A stretch of DNA of 64,000 nt from Millionella massiliensis (GTDB lineage: Bacteria > Bacteroidota > Bacteroidia > Bacteroidales > Rikenellaceae). Below the pieces are notes generated by a model. It worked only from the letters and a program-made list of their open reading frames with translations, did no database searches and was not told the DNA's origin. Both the position numbers and the translations under genes were made by a program. The stretch lies in contig NZ_FNWD01000002.1 in assembly GCF_900104655.1 (NCBI RefSeq), positions 2,822,939-2,886,938 on the forward strand, read 5' to 3'. Shown in pieces: positions 1 to 8,837 of this stretch (its first letter is position 1; each line of letters starts with the position of its first letter).

Positions 1-343
1 GGCGTAGGGTAAATGAATGAGTTAGGCGGGTGTTGTGTGGATGGTGCGGGGCTGGGGGCAAATGAGGAGCGGTTGAATTTTCGGTGCGGAGATGTCGGGT
101 GTGGCGGTCGCGAAGTGAGGCGGTACATGGTAATGACGGAAATGGATGGATGAAATTGATTCTGTAAAAATTTTTTTATTGTTTGTGGCTGTTTTTCCTG
201 AAGAGCGTGGAGCGATCGGTAAAAAAAATGTGCAGGGGGGAGAGGTCGGGAAGTAAATGTTACGACATAGATATATAAAGTAGCGAAGGAGGCTGTCCGA
301 ATCACGGGCAGCCTCCTTCGCATATTTTGCACGTTCGAAAGGG
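1..343. other. Gene-free left edge
   Basis: No convincing coding sequence is seen in either strand. The first 120 bases are G-rich on the plus strand. The right part holds the hairpin annotated separately as the terminator of the sensor kinase gene. A gene could end just outside the window on the left, but nothing in the visible bases shows it. Confidence 0.5.
283..321 (-). terminator. Hairpin terminator of the sensor kinase gene
   Basis: A perfect 13-bp inverted repeat (arms 283-295 and 309-321) lies 22 bases beyond the stop codon of the minus-strand kinase gene. On the minus strand it is followed by an AT-rich run with few consecutive T, so termination may be of moderate strength. Confidence 0.7.
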
Positions 344-3300
344 CTAACGGGTGGTGGAGGTGTGGTCGACGGGCAGTTCGACGGTGAAAACGGTGCCTTG
401 TCCGCTGGTGCTGTCGAAGGTGATGCGTCCGCCGAGCAGTTCCACGATTTTGCGCGAAAGTGCCAGTCCTAAACCGCTGCCGCTGCTTTTGGTCGTGAAG
501 TTGGGGACGAAAATCTTGTCCCGAATGTCGTCGGGAATACCGGGACCGTTGTCGCGGATGGTGACCAGAACGTGGTCGCCGGTCGTTCGGAGGGTGATGT
601 CGATCCGGGCATCCTCCTGGCCGCTCATCGCCTGGACGGCGTTCTGACAGATGTTGACGAATACGCGGGTCAGGTGGTCGGGGTCGGCCGTTACCCAGAC
701 GGGTGAGACGTTTTCCGCTTCTGCGGCAGCTGCGTCGGTCGGTGTGTCCGGAGCCGGGGGGTGGGGAAGTTCTCCGTCGCCGGGGACGCCGAAGTGAAGC
801 CGGACGCTGACATTGTCATAATCGGAGTAGAGCTGTGCGACGTTGCGGATGATCGGAACGAGGTCGATGCGGGTGGGGTGGCCTTCGCCGAGTTTGGCGA
901 AATCCGAAAATTCGCTGGCAATCTTGGTCAGCAGGTCGATCTGGTCCAGCAGCAGGGCCAGCGTCGATTCCACCTTGGGGCGCAGTTCGCTGTCGCTGTC
1001 GTTCCGCATGGAGCGTTGCAGCATCTGGACCTTGAGCCGCATCGGCGTGAGCGGGTTCTTGATTTCGTGGGCCACCTGGCGGGCCATCTCGCGCCAGGCC
1101 CCTTCGCGTTCGCTGCGGGCCAGCTGGCGGTAGCTCTCTTCGAGGTAGTCGATCATCGTGTTGTATTGTTCGACCAGCATCCCGACCTCGTCGCTGATTT
1201 TGCGGCTGGAGCGGATAGCGTCGATCTTCTGCATCTTCGAGATGTTGCCCATGGCTTCGTGGAGCTGGTTGAAGGGCTTGGTCAGCACGCGGTAGAGCAG
1301 TTCCGAGAGGATGATGGCGATGCAGAGAATGATTAGGAAGAGGTTCAGAATATCGGACAGCAGTTCGTGTTGCAGCACGCTGCTGTTGATGTTGGGGCTG
1401 TAGTATTGCAGGTTGAGGTAGCCGCGCACTTGGCCGTCGACGATCAGCGAGGTGAAGGCCGAGGTGTATTTCGAGTCGTCGGTTTCGGTCACGAACAGCG
1501 GGCGTTTCAGGTAGTGCAGGTAGCGGTATGCCGCGCTGTTCATCCGCGAGATGTATTCGGGATGGGCGGTCGAGGTGGCGAGCAGTTCGCCGAGCGGGTT
1601 GAAGAGGCTCAGACTGTAATCGATGTCGCGGTGTTCGTTGGCGAGCCACTCCTGAGCGGTTTGAGTGTCGAGCGGGTGGGTTTTGAGGTACTGTTTGAGG
1701 CTTTGGCTGAGTCGCTGGATGTTGTTGTTGACAAAACGGCGTTGTTCGGCGCTGAAGTTGGTCAGCGTGTGGTTGACGATGACCAGCGTCACGGCCAGCA
1801 TCGCGAATACGACTACCCCGATCACCACGGCACGTATCTTGAACGTCATCCGGGTACCGAGCCGCTGGATGTTGAACGAGTAGCCAGCCAGTTCGAGCAG
1901 CAGACCGCACAGAATGAACAGCATCAGGAATATGTAGACGTAGAGCGATATGGCGTCGAGCAGTGTGGTCGCCTTGCGGCTGACGATCAGCACGCCGTAG
2001 TTGCCGTCCTGGTCGAAATAGTTATAGAGAAAGTGTTTTTGTCCGCCGCGGGTCAGGATGGTGTCGTGGCCGGGTGTGAACAGCAGGCTGAGCCCCTGGT
2101 AGTTGTTGCTGTTGTTGTGTCGGAAGGTGATCTGGTGGTCGGCCACGCGGGCATAGGTGAAGTCCCGGAAACGGATATCCAGATCGGGTTCGCTCCCGTT
2201 CGGTTGCATCTCCTGGCTATTGGTCAGCAGTTTGTCCTGCGGCGAGGTGGCCAGAATTCGGGCATACAATTTTTGGGCATTGTTCTGTGCCGTGGTATTT
2301 TCCTGCGTGACGAAGAATGAGATGTAGGCGCTGAAGATAACCAGCGATGCGACGAACGAACCGTAGTGGCGGTAATTGTGTCGGAGGTAGTCGGTGGCGG
2401 CCGAGATGGCGTAGAACAGCACCAGAATGTAACCCGTCTGACGGATTTGGAGCTCGACGGGCCACAGGATGAGCAGGATCAACAGAACGGTCAGCCCGAT
2501 GCGCAGTACCAGTCGGCGGGTGCCGAAGAGGGACAGGCCGGTATGGACCAGCAGCAGCCGGATGCTGACGAACAGGACCGTCAGCAGGTAGAACATGGCG
2601 CTGTTGTACGACAGGTCGAAGATGTCGTAGATCTGGATGTTGATTTTCGGGGTGTAGATCGAGAGGATCAGCGCGTAGTGGAACACCGACACGACGACGG
2701 CCAGCAGCAGCGACATGAGCAATACGACCAGCGCTTTGCCCCGTTTGGAGAGGTGTTTGTACTGCCAGCTTAGTTTGGCCCGGACCTGGAACAGATAGGC
2801 GGTGTAGATAAAGAAGATGCCGAAACTCAGCAGCAGGTCGCCCAGCGAACTGAGTACCTGATTGTGCAGGCCGTAGATTTTGGTAAACAGGAATCCGTTA
2901 CTGTTGGGCAGACCGGCATAGTGCAGTCCGATGCGCAGCAGGGCATAGATCAGCAGAAGCAGACCGGCATTACGGAAGGCATTGTGTCTGGTGGTGTTGA
3001 GGCGGGTGATGTTTTTGATGAAGAGGCAGAACAGCAGAATGGCTCCCCAACCGCACAGCTCGGCGCCCCAGGGCATGCTGTCCAGTGGTTTGGCCTGGAT
3101 GTAAAAACTGTTTGACGGGGTGTCGATCCGTTCGGCGTTGCCCAGACGGCTGCGCAGGCTGTCGCCGGCCGGCAGCAGGGTGATGCGTTGTTCGGAGAAG
3201 ATGGTGGAGTTGTAGTGGTCGGTCTCGCGGTTGTAGAGTTTGATGACCACGGCGGCGCTTCGGTTGTTGCGGCTGTGAAAGGTGGTGATGACCTGGTGGT

Positions 3301-3718
3301 CGCCGATTTGTCGGATCGTGTGGGTCGGGTTTCGCCACGTCTCGTTGATGTTGGGCCGGAATGCGTAGCTCGACCAGTAGACCATCGTCGAATCGCGGAA
3401 CAGCAGCACCGAGACCCCTTTCGAGGCCCATTGGGCGGGCCGGTTTTCGTCCCAGATCCGTTGCAGGTAGAGACTGTCGTCCGGCGAGTCGAGCCAGCTT
3501 TCGACGATGGGGGTGGTTTCGCGTTCGATCTCGCGCAGCTCGCGGGTGACGCGGTCGCTGTCGGGGTCGATCTTTTCGCCTACCCGGAAGTGGGCATAGA
3601 ACAGGTTGATTGCCAGCAGAACCAGCGCGAAGGGCAGTACGACGGGGCGTATCAGCCGGCGAAGACGCAGACCGAACGAGCGTAGCGGGTTGGACGTATG
3701 GTGGGCGGGGCGGAGCAT
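344..3718 (-). CDS. NtrY-like multi-TM sensor histidine kinase
   Basis: This is a membrane sensor histidine kinase that should autophosphorylate and pass phosphate to an unseen response regulator. The 1124 residues show about twelve hydrophobic segments: one near residues 24-42, a block of about eight between 220 and 480, then segments near 595, 640 and 775. They flank at least three likely periplasmic stretches. A HAMP-like region follows near 795-850. The H box HEIKNP has the phospho-acceptor at His884, the N box (NICQNAV) is near 1022, then come DNGPGIP and the glycine-rich GSGLGLA near 1080. The kinase part resembles NtrY-type kinases. It lies 22 bases behind rlmH and is probably cotranscribed with it. 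No response regulator is adjacent, so the signal and partner are unknown. Family call is sure, ligand unknown. Confidence 0.9.
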   Translation of the reverse strand: MLRPAHHTSNPLRSFGLRLRRLIRPVVLPFALVLLAINLFYAHFRVGEKIDPDSDRVTRELREIERETTPIVESWLDSPDDSLYLQRIWDENRPAQWASKGVSVLLFRDSTMVYWSSYAFRPNINETWRNPTHTIRQIGDHQVITTFHSRNNRSAAVVIKLYNRETDHYNSTIFSEQRITLLPAGDSLRSRLGNAERIDTPSNSFYIQAKPLDSMPWGAELCGWGAILLFCLFIKNITRLNTTRHNAFRNAGLLLLIYALLRIGLHYAGLPNSNGFLFTKIYGLHNQVLSSLGDLLLSFGIFFIYTAYLFQVRAKLSWQYKHLSKRGKALVVLLMSLLLAVVVSVFHYALILSIYTPKINIQIYDIFDLSYNSAMFYLLTVLFVSIRLLLVHTGLSLFGTRRLVLRIGLTVLLILLILWPVELQIRQTGYILVLFYAISAATDYLRHNYRHYGSFVASLVIFSAYISFFVTQENTTAQNNAQKLYARILATSPQDKLLTNSQEMQPNGSEPDLDIRFRDFTYARVADHQITFRHNNSNNYQGLSLLFTPGHDTILTRGGQKHFLYNYFDQDGNYGVLIVSRKATTLLDAISLYVYIFLMLFILCGLLLELAGYSFNIQRLGTRMTFKIRAVVIGVVVFAMLAVTLVIVNHTLTNFSAEQRRFVNNNIQRLSQSLKQYLKTHPLDTQTAQEWLANEHRDIDYSLSLFNPLGELLATSTAHPEYISRMNSAAYRYLHYLKRPLFVTETDDSKYTSAFTSLIVDGQVRGYLNLQYYSPNINSSVLQHELLSDILNLFLIILCIAIILSELLYRVLTKPFNQLHEAMGNISKMQKIDAIRSSRKISDEVGMLVEQYNTMIDYLEESYRQLARSEREGAWREMARQVAHEIKNPLTPMRLKVQMLQRSMRNDSDSELRPKVESTLALLLDQIDLLTKIASEFSDFAKLGEGHPTRIDLVPIIRNVAQLYSDYDNVSVRLHFGVPGDGELPHPPAPDTPTDAAAAEAENVSPVWVTADPDHLTRVFVNICQNAVQAMSGQEDARIDITLRTTGDHVLVTIRDNGPGIPDDIRDKIFVPNFTTKSSGSGLGLALSRKIVELLGGRITFDSTSGQGTVFTVELPVDHTSTTR

Positions 3719-3740
3719 GGACAGTGGGCGGGCAGGACGG

Positions 3741-4217
3741 TTAACGGTGGTGGTAAGGTTCGCCGTTGAGGATCGTGAAAGCGCGGTAGAGCTGTTCGAC
3801 GAAGATCAGGCGGACCATCTGGTGGGAGAAGGTCATCCGCGAGAGCGAGATTTTCTCGTTGGCGCGTGCGTAGACAGCTGCCGAAAAACCGTAGGCGCCG
3901 CCCACGACGAAGACCAGTTTGCGGGTTCCCCGGTTCATGATGCCCTGGAGCCATTCTGAAAAGGCGACCGATCCGTCGGGCAGCCGTCCGTTTTCGTCCA
4001 GCAGCACCACGTGGTCGCCTGGTGCGAGACGGCTCAGGATCAGTTCGCCTTCGGTGGTTTTGATCTGCTCTTCGCGCAGGTTTTTGGCGTTCTTCAGCTC
4101 GGGAATCACGCTCTGGCTGAAGCGGACGTAGTGTCCCAGACGGTCGGTGTATTCGCGGATGCCGCTCTCGAGCCAGGCTCCGACGGTTTTGCCTACGACG
4201 ATCAGTTCGATGACCAT
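3741..4217 (-). CDS. rlmH: 23S rRNA pseudouridine-1915 N3-methyltransferase
   Basis: RlmH is a SPOUT-fold enzyme that methylates pseudouridine 1915 in helix 69 of 23S rRNA on assembled 70S ribosomes, using SAM. The 158-residue length is normal for the family. The SAM-binding loop VVGGAYGF lies near residues 103-110, and the C-terminal signature EQLYRAF...GEPYHH is intact to the last residues. The ATG start places the first strand (MVIELIVVGK) exactly at the N-terminus, as in the family. A TAGCTTTG element at 4248-4255 on the minus strand gives a short leader. The sensor kinase follows after 22 bases. Confidence 0.96.
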   Translation of the reverse strand: MVIELIVVGKTVGAWLESGIREYTDRLGHYVRFSQSVIPELKNAKNLREEQIKTTEGELILSRLAPGDHVVLLDENGRLPDGSVAFSEWLQGIMNRGTRKLVFVVGGAYGFSAAVYARANEKISLSRMTFSHQMVRLIFVEQLYRAFTILNGEPYHHR

Positions 4218-4247
4218 GTTTTACGGTTTGGGGTGCGTTGTTTTCAA

Positions 4248-4255
4248 CAAAGCTA
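4248..4255 (-). promoter_or_regulatory. -7 element for rlmH/kinase unit
   Basis: TAGCTTTG on the minus strand matches the Bacteroidota -7 consensus TAnnTTTG and lies 30 bases before the rlmH ATG. No clear -33 element was confirmed. Confidence 0.6.
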
Positions 4256-4290
4256 CAAAATTGAGTCCGATTCCTATCGTATTTATTTCC

Positions 4291-4298
4291 TATTTTTG
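4291..4298 (+). promoter_or_regulatory. Possible -7 element for nadC
   Basis: TATTTTTG fits TAnnTTTG on the plus strand. If used, it gives nadC a leader of about 220 bases, so another start site closer to the gene cannot be excluded. Confidence 0.4.
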
Positions 4299-4523
4299 TG
4301 AGCCGGTCGTTGCGCCCGGGGCCTGTGAACGGGGAGAGGGGTGGAGTGAGCAGGAGGACGGGGGTGAGTAAAAGAAGGAAGTGGCGGTGTGAGTAGGAGA
4401 CGAGGGGCCGGTGTGAGTGGGAGCAGCGCGTAAGCGTCTGCCGGAAAACGGACGGGCAGGCATCTTTCGGGGTGCAGCCATCAATCGGAACAAACGGAAA
4501 ATACAATACTAAAGAATACGGAC

Positions 4524-5378
4524 ATGGAAAAAGCCTATGAACCTTTTGTCGATAAATTGATCGAACTGGCCATTGCCGAAGACATCGGCGACGGCGACCA
4601 CACCTCGCTCAGCTCGATTCCGGCCGGCGAACGCGGTCGGATGAAGCTGTTGATCAAACAGGCCGGTATTTTGGCCGGTGTCGAGGTGGCCGAGCGGGTC
4701 TTCCTGCGGCTCGACCCGACGGTGACCTTCGAACACATACTGAAGGACGGCGACCGCGTGACGCCGGGCGACATTGCCTTCTATGTTGAGGGCAAGCTCA
4801 TCACCCTGTTGCAGTCCGAGCGCATCATCCTGAACATCATGCAGCGCATGAGCGGTGTGGCGACACAGACCGCCATCTATGCCGATGAACTGAAAGGGTT
4901 GAAAACCAAGGTGCTCGATACGCGTAAAACCACGCCCGGGATGCGGGTGCTGGACAAAATGGCCGTGAAGATCGGCGGCGGCGAGAACCACCGTATTGGT
5001 CTGTTCGACATGATTCTGCTCAAGGACAACCACATCGACTTCGCAGGCGGCATTGCCAAGGCGCTGGCCGGGGCGCGTGCCTACCTCAAGGAGAAGAACA
5101 AGGATTTGAAGATCGAAATCGAGGTGCGTTCGCTGGAGGACATTGACGAGGTGTTCGCTGCCGGCGGTGCCGACCGGATCATGTTCGACAACTTCAGCGT
5201 CGAACAGACCCGCGAGGCGGTGAAAAAGGTGGCCGGACGGGCCGAAACCGAATCGTCGGGCGGCATCACCCTCGAAAACCTGCGGGCCTATGCCGAGTGC
5301 GGCGTCGATTTCGTCTCGGTCGGTGCGCTGACCCACCAGATCAAGAGTTTGGATATGAGCCTTAAAGCTGTCGAATAG
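4524..5378 (+). CDS. nadC: Nicotinate-nucleotide pyrophosphorylase (carboxylating)
   Basis: NadC is quinolinate phosphoribosyltransferase. It converts quinolinate and PRPP to nicotinate mononucleotide, CO2 and pyrophosphate in de novo NAD synthesis. The 284 residues are of normal length. The hallmark active-site segment TRKTTPG lies at residues 133-139 and is followed by KIGGGENHR and LKDNH, the usual quinolinate- and phosphate-binding stretch. The C-terminal barrel signature VDFVSVGALTH is present. nadA and nadB are not in the window. Its stop codon directly abuts the ATG of the dipeptidyl peptidase gene, so the two are likely one transcript. NAD kinase is encoded separately near 29.5 kb. 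Confidence 0.96.
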   Translation: MEKAYEPFVDKLIELAIAEDIGDGDHTSLSSIPAGERGRMKLLIKQAGILAGVEVAERVFLRLDPTVTFEHILKDGDRVTPGDIAFYVEGKLITLLQSERIILNIMQRMSGVATQTAIYADELKGLKTKVLDTRKTTPGMRVLDKMAVKIGGGENHRIGLFDMILLKDNHIDFAGGIAKALAGARAYLKEKNKDLKIEIEVRSLEDIDEVFAAGGADRIMFDNFSVEQTREAVKKVAGRAETESSGGITLENLRAYAECGVDFVSVGALTHQIKSLDMSLKAVE

Positions 5379-7541
5379 ATGAAAAAACGAGGATTTTGTC
5401 TGGCCGCTCTGGCGTTGGTCGCGGGAGTGGCAGTGGCCCAGCCCCGACAGATCGGATACGACGATATTGCCGGCGGTCGTCTTTCGGCACGGAGCGTCGG
5501 CGGTTTCCGACCGATGGCCGACGGCGAACACTATACGACCCTGCAGAACGGCGCCGTGTTGCGCTGGCGCTATGTCGACGGTCAGTTGGTCGATACGCTT
5601 TTCTGCGCTCCGGCCGACTTTCCGGCCGTGAACGGCTATGCGATGAGCGACGACGAAAGCAAGGTGCTGATTACGACGGGGCGTGTGCCGATCTACCGCC
5701 ATTCGGCGCTGGCCGACTACTATGTCTTCGACCGTGAGACGAAAAGCCTTAAACCGCTGTCACAGAACGGGAAACAGCAGGAGGCTACCCTCTCGCCCGA
5801 CGGCACGAAAGCCGCTTTCGTGCGGGACAACAACCTTTTCCTGGTGGACCTGACCGCCGCCCAGCCGACCGAACGGCAAATCACGACCGACGGAAAACGC
5901 GGGTCGATCATCAACGGCATTCCCGATTGGGTCTACGAAGAGGAGTACAGCTTCGCGCGTGCCTACGAGTGGGCTCCCGGTTCGGATGCCATCGCTTTCT
6001 ACCGCTTCGACGAGAGCGGCGTGAAGGAGTATTCGATGAATACGTTTAAAGGCGCCCTTTACCCGCAGAACTACGACTTCAAATACCCCAAGGCAGGCGA
6101 AGCCAATTCGGTGGTCGGGATCAAGGTCTATCGCCTGGACGACGATTCGGTGGTCGATGTCGATCTCGATTCGGAAACGACCGACATTTACGTGCCGCGG
6201 ATCGAGTGGGCATCGGACGGCCGGCTGGTGGTCCACTGGCTCAACCGGCTTCAGAATCACTACCGGATTCTGCTGGCCGACGCTTCGACCGGGGCTTCGT
6301 CGGTGTTGTACGAGGAGAAAAATCCGCGCTACATCGAACGCATCAACAACGAGACGGCCACCTTCCTGCCCGACGGGAAGGGCTTTGTGGTCAAGAGCGA
6401 ACGCGATGGCTGGATGCACCTCTACCGGTACGACATGCAGGGCCGTCTGCTGAACCGCGTGACCGAAGGCGAGTGGGAGGTGACGGCACTCTACGGCATC
6501 GATGCCAAGGAGGGCAAGGTCTATTTCCAGTCGTGCGAGGGTTCGCCGCTGCGCCGGGGAGTTTACAGCATCGGGCTGAACGGCAAGGGCAAACGGCTGC
6601 TTTCGGCCGAAGAGGAGGTCGGAACCCACAGTGGGGTGTTCGGTGCGGGTTATCGCTATTGGATCGACTACTTCTCGAACAGCACGACGCCGACCGTGGT
6701 GACGCTTCGCCGCACGTCGGACGGCAAGGCGGTGCGGGTACTGGAGGACAACGCCGCCCTGCGCGAACGTCTGACTCGGGAGTACCTCCTGCCTACCAAA
6801 GAGTTCTTTACCTTCACCACGCCCGAAGGGGTGGAGCTGAACGGATATATCCTGAAACCGGCCGACTTCGATTCGACCAAACGCTATCCGGTTCTGATGA
6901 CGCAGTACAGCGGACCGGGCTCGCAGCAGGTGGCCGACCGCTGGGGGTGGTCCTGGGAGGCGGCTCTGTTGCACGAAGGGGTGCTGGTGGTCTGTGTCGA
7001 TGGCCGTGGGACGGGGCTGCGCGGCGAGGAGTTCCGCAAATGCACCTATGGCAACCTGGGCGGACTCGAAGTGCAGGACCAGATCTCGGCGGCTCGCTAT
7101 GTGGGGTCGCTGCCTTTTGTCGATCCGGCGCGGATCGGGATCTACGGCTGGAGCTACGGCGGTTTCATGGCCCTGAACTGTATCCTGAAGGGGGCCGATG
7201 TATTTGCCCTTGCGGTGGCTGTGGCTCCGGTTACCTCGTGGCGTTACTACGACACGATCTATACGGAACTCTACAACGGTCTGCCGCAGGACAACGCTGC
7301 GGGATATGACGACAACAGCCCGATCCACTTTGCCCATCTGCTGAAGGGCAAACTGTTACTGGCTCACGGTACGGGTGACGATAATGTGCACATCCAGAAT
7401 AGTTACGAGATGATCGAACAGCTGGTGCAGGCGGGCAAGGAGTTCGAGTGGATGATCTATCCGGACAAGAACCACGGCATGGGTTCGTCGCGCGACCACC
7501 TGTTGCGGCGTGCGATTCGCTTTGTGAAGGATAATCTGTAG
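5379..7541 (+). CDS. Secreted dipeptidyl peptidase IV (S9B)
   Basis: This is a prolyl-type dipeptidyl peptidase of family S9B, predicted to release X-Pro or X-Ala dipeptides from peptide N-termini in the periplasm or at the cell surface. The first 20 residues are a signal peptide ending at AVAQ. A beta-propeller region (DPPIV N-terminal type) covers about residues 80-430. It contains YEEEYSF, the double-Glu motif that binds the substrate amino terminus. The alpha/beta hydrolase domain is C-terminal, with nucleophile Ser592 in GWSYGGF, Asp667 in GTGDDNV and His699 in KNHGM. The 720-residue length is normal. ATG follows the nadC stop with zero spacing. A strong hairpin ends the unit at 7578-7612. 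Confidence 0.95.
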   Translation: MKKRGFCLAALALVAGVAVAQPRQIGYDDIAGGRLSARSVGGFRPMADGEHYTTLQNGAVLRWRYVDGQLVDTLFCAPADFPAVNGYAMSDDESKVLITTGRVPIYRHSALADYYVFDRETKSLKPLSQNGKQQEATLSPDGTKAAFVRDNNLFLVDLTAAQPTERQITTDGKRGSIINGIPDWVYEEEYSFARAYEWAPGSDAIAFYRFDESGVKEYSMNTFKGALYPQNYDFKYPKAGEANSVVGIKVYRLDDDSVVDVDLDSETTDIYVPRIEWASDGRLVVHWLNRLQNHYRILLADASTGASSVLYEEKNPRYIERINNETATFLPDGKGFVVKSERDGWMHLYRYDMQGRLLNRVTEGEWEVTALYGIDAKEGKVYFQSCEGSPLRRGVYSIGLNGKGKRLLSAEEEVGTHSGVFGAGYRYWIDYFSNSTTPTVVTLRRTSDGKAVRVLEDNAALRERLTREYLLPTKEFFTFTTPEGVELNGYILKPADFDSTKRYPVLMTQYSGPGSQQVADRWGWSWEAALLHEGVLVVCVDGRGTGLRGEEFRKCTYGNLGGLEVQDQISAARYVGSLPFVDPARIGIYGWSYGGFMALNCILKGADVFALAVAVAPVTSWRYYDTIYTELYNGLPQDNAAGYDDNSPIHFAHLLKGKLLLAHGTGDDNVHIQNSYEMIEQLVQAGKEFEWMIYPDKNHGMGSSRDHLLRRAIRFVKDNL

Positions 7542-7577
7542 CGTACGATCCGCACACGTTGCGGATGAATAAAACGG

Positions 7578-7612
7578 CGCGGGGTCAGGAACCGAATGTT
7601 CCTGACCCCGCG
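7578..7612 (+). terminator. Terminator after the DPP IV gene
   Basis: A perfect 13-bp GC-rich stem (7578-7590 with 7600-7612) has a 9-base loop. It lies 36 bases after the DPP IV stop and before the convergent M23-like gene, so it may work in both directions. The downstream bases are T-poor. Confidence 0.7.
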
Positions 7613-7790
7613 TGCTATATTCGCACTCCCGATACAGACGGGTAGATATGTTTCTATATAAGGCGTTGTATTTGTGGGTGTTAGTTTATGGTCTGAGCTC
7701 GGGTAGAAGGGTAAGTATGTATGTGCGCAAGCTCGGCGGAAGAACACACACACTGTACGGGCTCGTGTAATCGGATTTTGTTCCGGAGTC

Positions 7791-8720
7791 TTATTTCATT
7801 TGCTTGATCTCCCGCTTGGTCATTTCGGCCTGTACCAGTTCAGGTGAAGATACAGCCTGGTAGGATCTCCCGTCCTGTAGTTGACAGGTACCTTCGGAGG
7901 TGGCGAAATGGGGATTGTAATAGACCCACTCGAAGAAGGTTTCGGCGTTCGGCGAGGTGACATTGGGCTTTTCGTCCGGGAAATAGATAAGCATGCGGAG
8001 CTGTGTCTCCGCTGTGCCTTCGTTGTAGCTGCCGGCGCGGGCTATCGGTGTGCCGGGATAGACGATGTCGCCCTCCCGGACCTGAATGCTGCCGGCCTCC
8101 AGCACCGAGTAGTTGCAGAGCGTTCCGTCGGGATGTTCGATCAGAACGTTGTTGTTGTCGCTGTGGTAGCTGGCCGAAAGATGGGACTCCAGTTGTGCTG
8201 CTCCGTCGTGGACTTCGACCACGGTGCCTTTCCGGGCGGCGAAAACGGTGTCACCCGGGTTGAGCAGGAATTGCCAGGAATGCCAGCCGCGGGCGGGCTT
8301 CCCGTTGAGGAAGGTCTCATTGAGATTCAGAATGGATCGTGCCATGACGGGGGCGTGGGAGGTGCTGTACGGCAGACGGTAGACGAACGAACTGTCGAGC
8401 TTGGGATGGTGGTAGCCGCGGACGTAGGTGTAGCGGTAGGCACATCTGACCGGTCGTTCGGCATTGGCGGCTTCTACGGTCAGCAGACGTTGGGAGGGAC
8501 CGCGCATGATGGTTTTGAAGGTGGGAGCCTGGCGGGTGTTCTGCCGTTCGGTGAACACGATGGCGATGGTGTAGCTCCCGACGGTGTGTTTGACGGCTGA
8601 GATCTCCAGGTTGGTGTTATCGACCCATTTGCTGTCGATTTCGATGTCGGCTTGTTGAGCGGATAGTGTGAGTGAGGTGCTGAGCAGCGCTGCTGTCAGC
8701 AAAAGGTGTTTGGTAATCAT
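7791..8720 (-). CDS. Exported degenerate LytM/M23-like protein
   Basis: This exported protein is distantly related to M23 (LytM) peptidases. I start it at ATG 8720, giving 309 residues beginning MITKHLLLTAALLS, a clear signal peptide; an ATG 13 codons upstream would bury that signal. The C-terminal half has the LytM-like scaffold GTVVEVHDG, NVLIEHPDG and VREGDIVYPGTPIARAG. The zinc ligands expected of an active M23 enzyme (HxxxD and HxH) are not visible; the usual YGHL position reads CNYSVL. It is therefore probably a non-catalytic LytM-fold protein, perhaps a binding or activator factor. The N-terminal half (about residues 20-140) is not recognised. Compare the intact M23 gene at 44290-46017. 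Confidence 0.7.
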   Translation of the reverse strand: MITKHLLLTAALLSTSLTLSAQQADIEIDSKWVDNTNLEISAVKHTVGSYTIAIVFTERQNTRQAPTFKTIMRGPSQRLLTVEAANAERPVRCAYRYTYVRGYHHPKLDSSFVYRLPYSTSHAPVMARSILNLNETFLNGKPARGWHSWQFLLNPGDTVFAARKGTVVEVHDGAAQLESHLSASYHSDNNNVLIEHPDGTLCNYSVLEAGSIQVREGDIVYPGTPIARAGSYNEGTAETQLRMLIYFPDEKPNVTSPNAETFFEWVYYNPHFATSEGTCQLQDGRSYQAVSSPELVQAEMTKREIKQMK

Positions 8721-8760
8721 GGCGGGGGAGTTTAGACGTGCTTTCTGAGATATATACAAA

Positions 8761-8796
8761 AATTGCGCCAGATTTTACGATAAATCTGGCGCAATT
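8761..8796 (-). terminator. Terminator of glyS
   Basis: A perfect 15-bp stem (8761-8775 with 8782-8796) lies 41 bases beyond the glyS stop. On the minus strand the descending arm runs into a T tract. It separates glyS from the M23-like gene. Confidence 0.85.
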
Positions 8797-8837
8797 CTTT
8801 CAGTTTGTAGTCTTGCCGGTGGGCTATCGGCTGTGCT

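Larger units (their letters stand above)
4218..4523. other. Divergent spacer rlmH/nadC
   Basis: This 306-base spacer holds the rlmH promoter and a possible nadC promoter, then about 150 bases that are strongly purine-rich on the plus strand (roughly 75% purine over 4321-4440 by hand count). No coding sequence is supported here. Confidence 0.6.
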
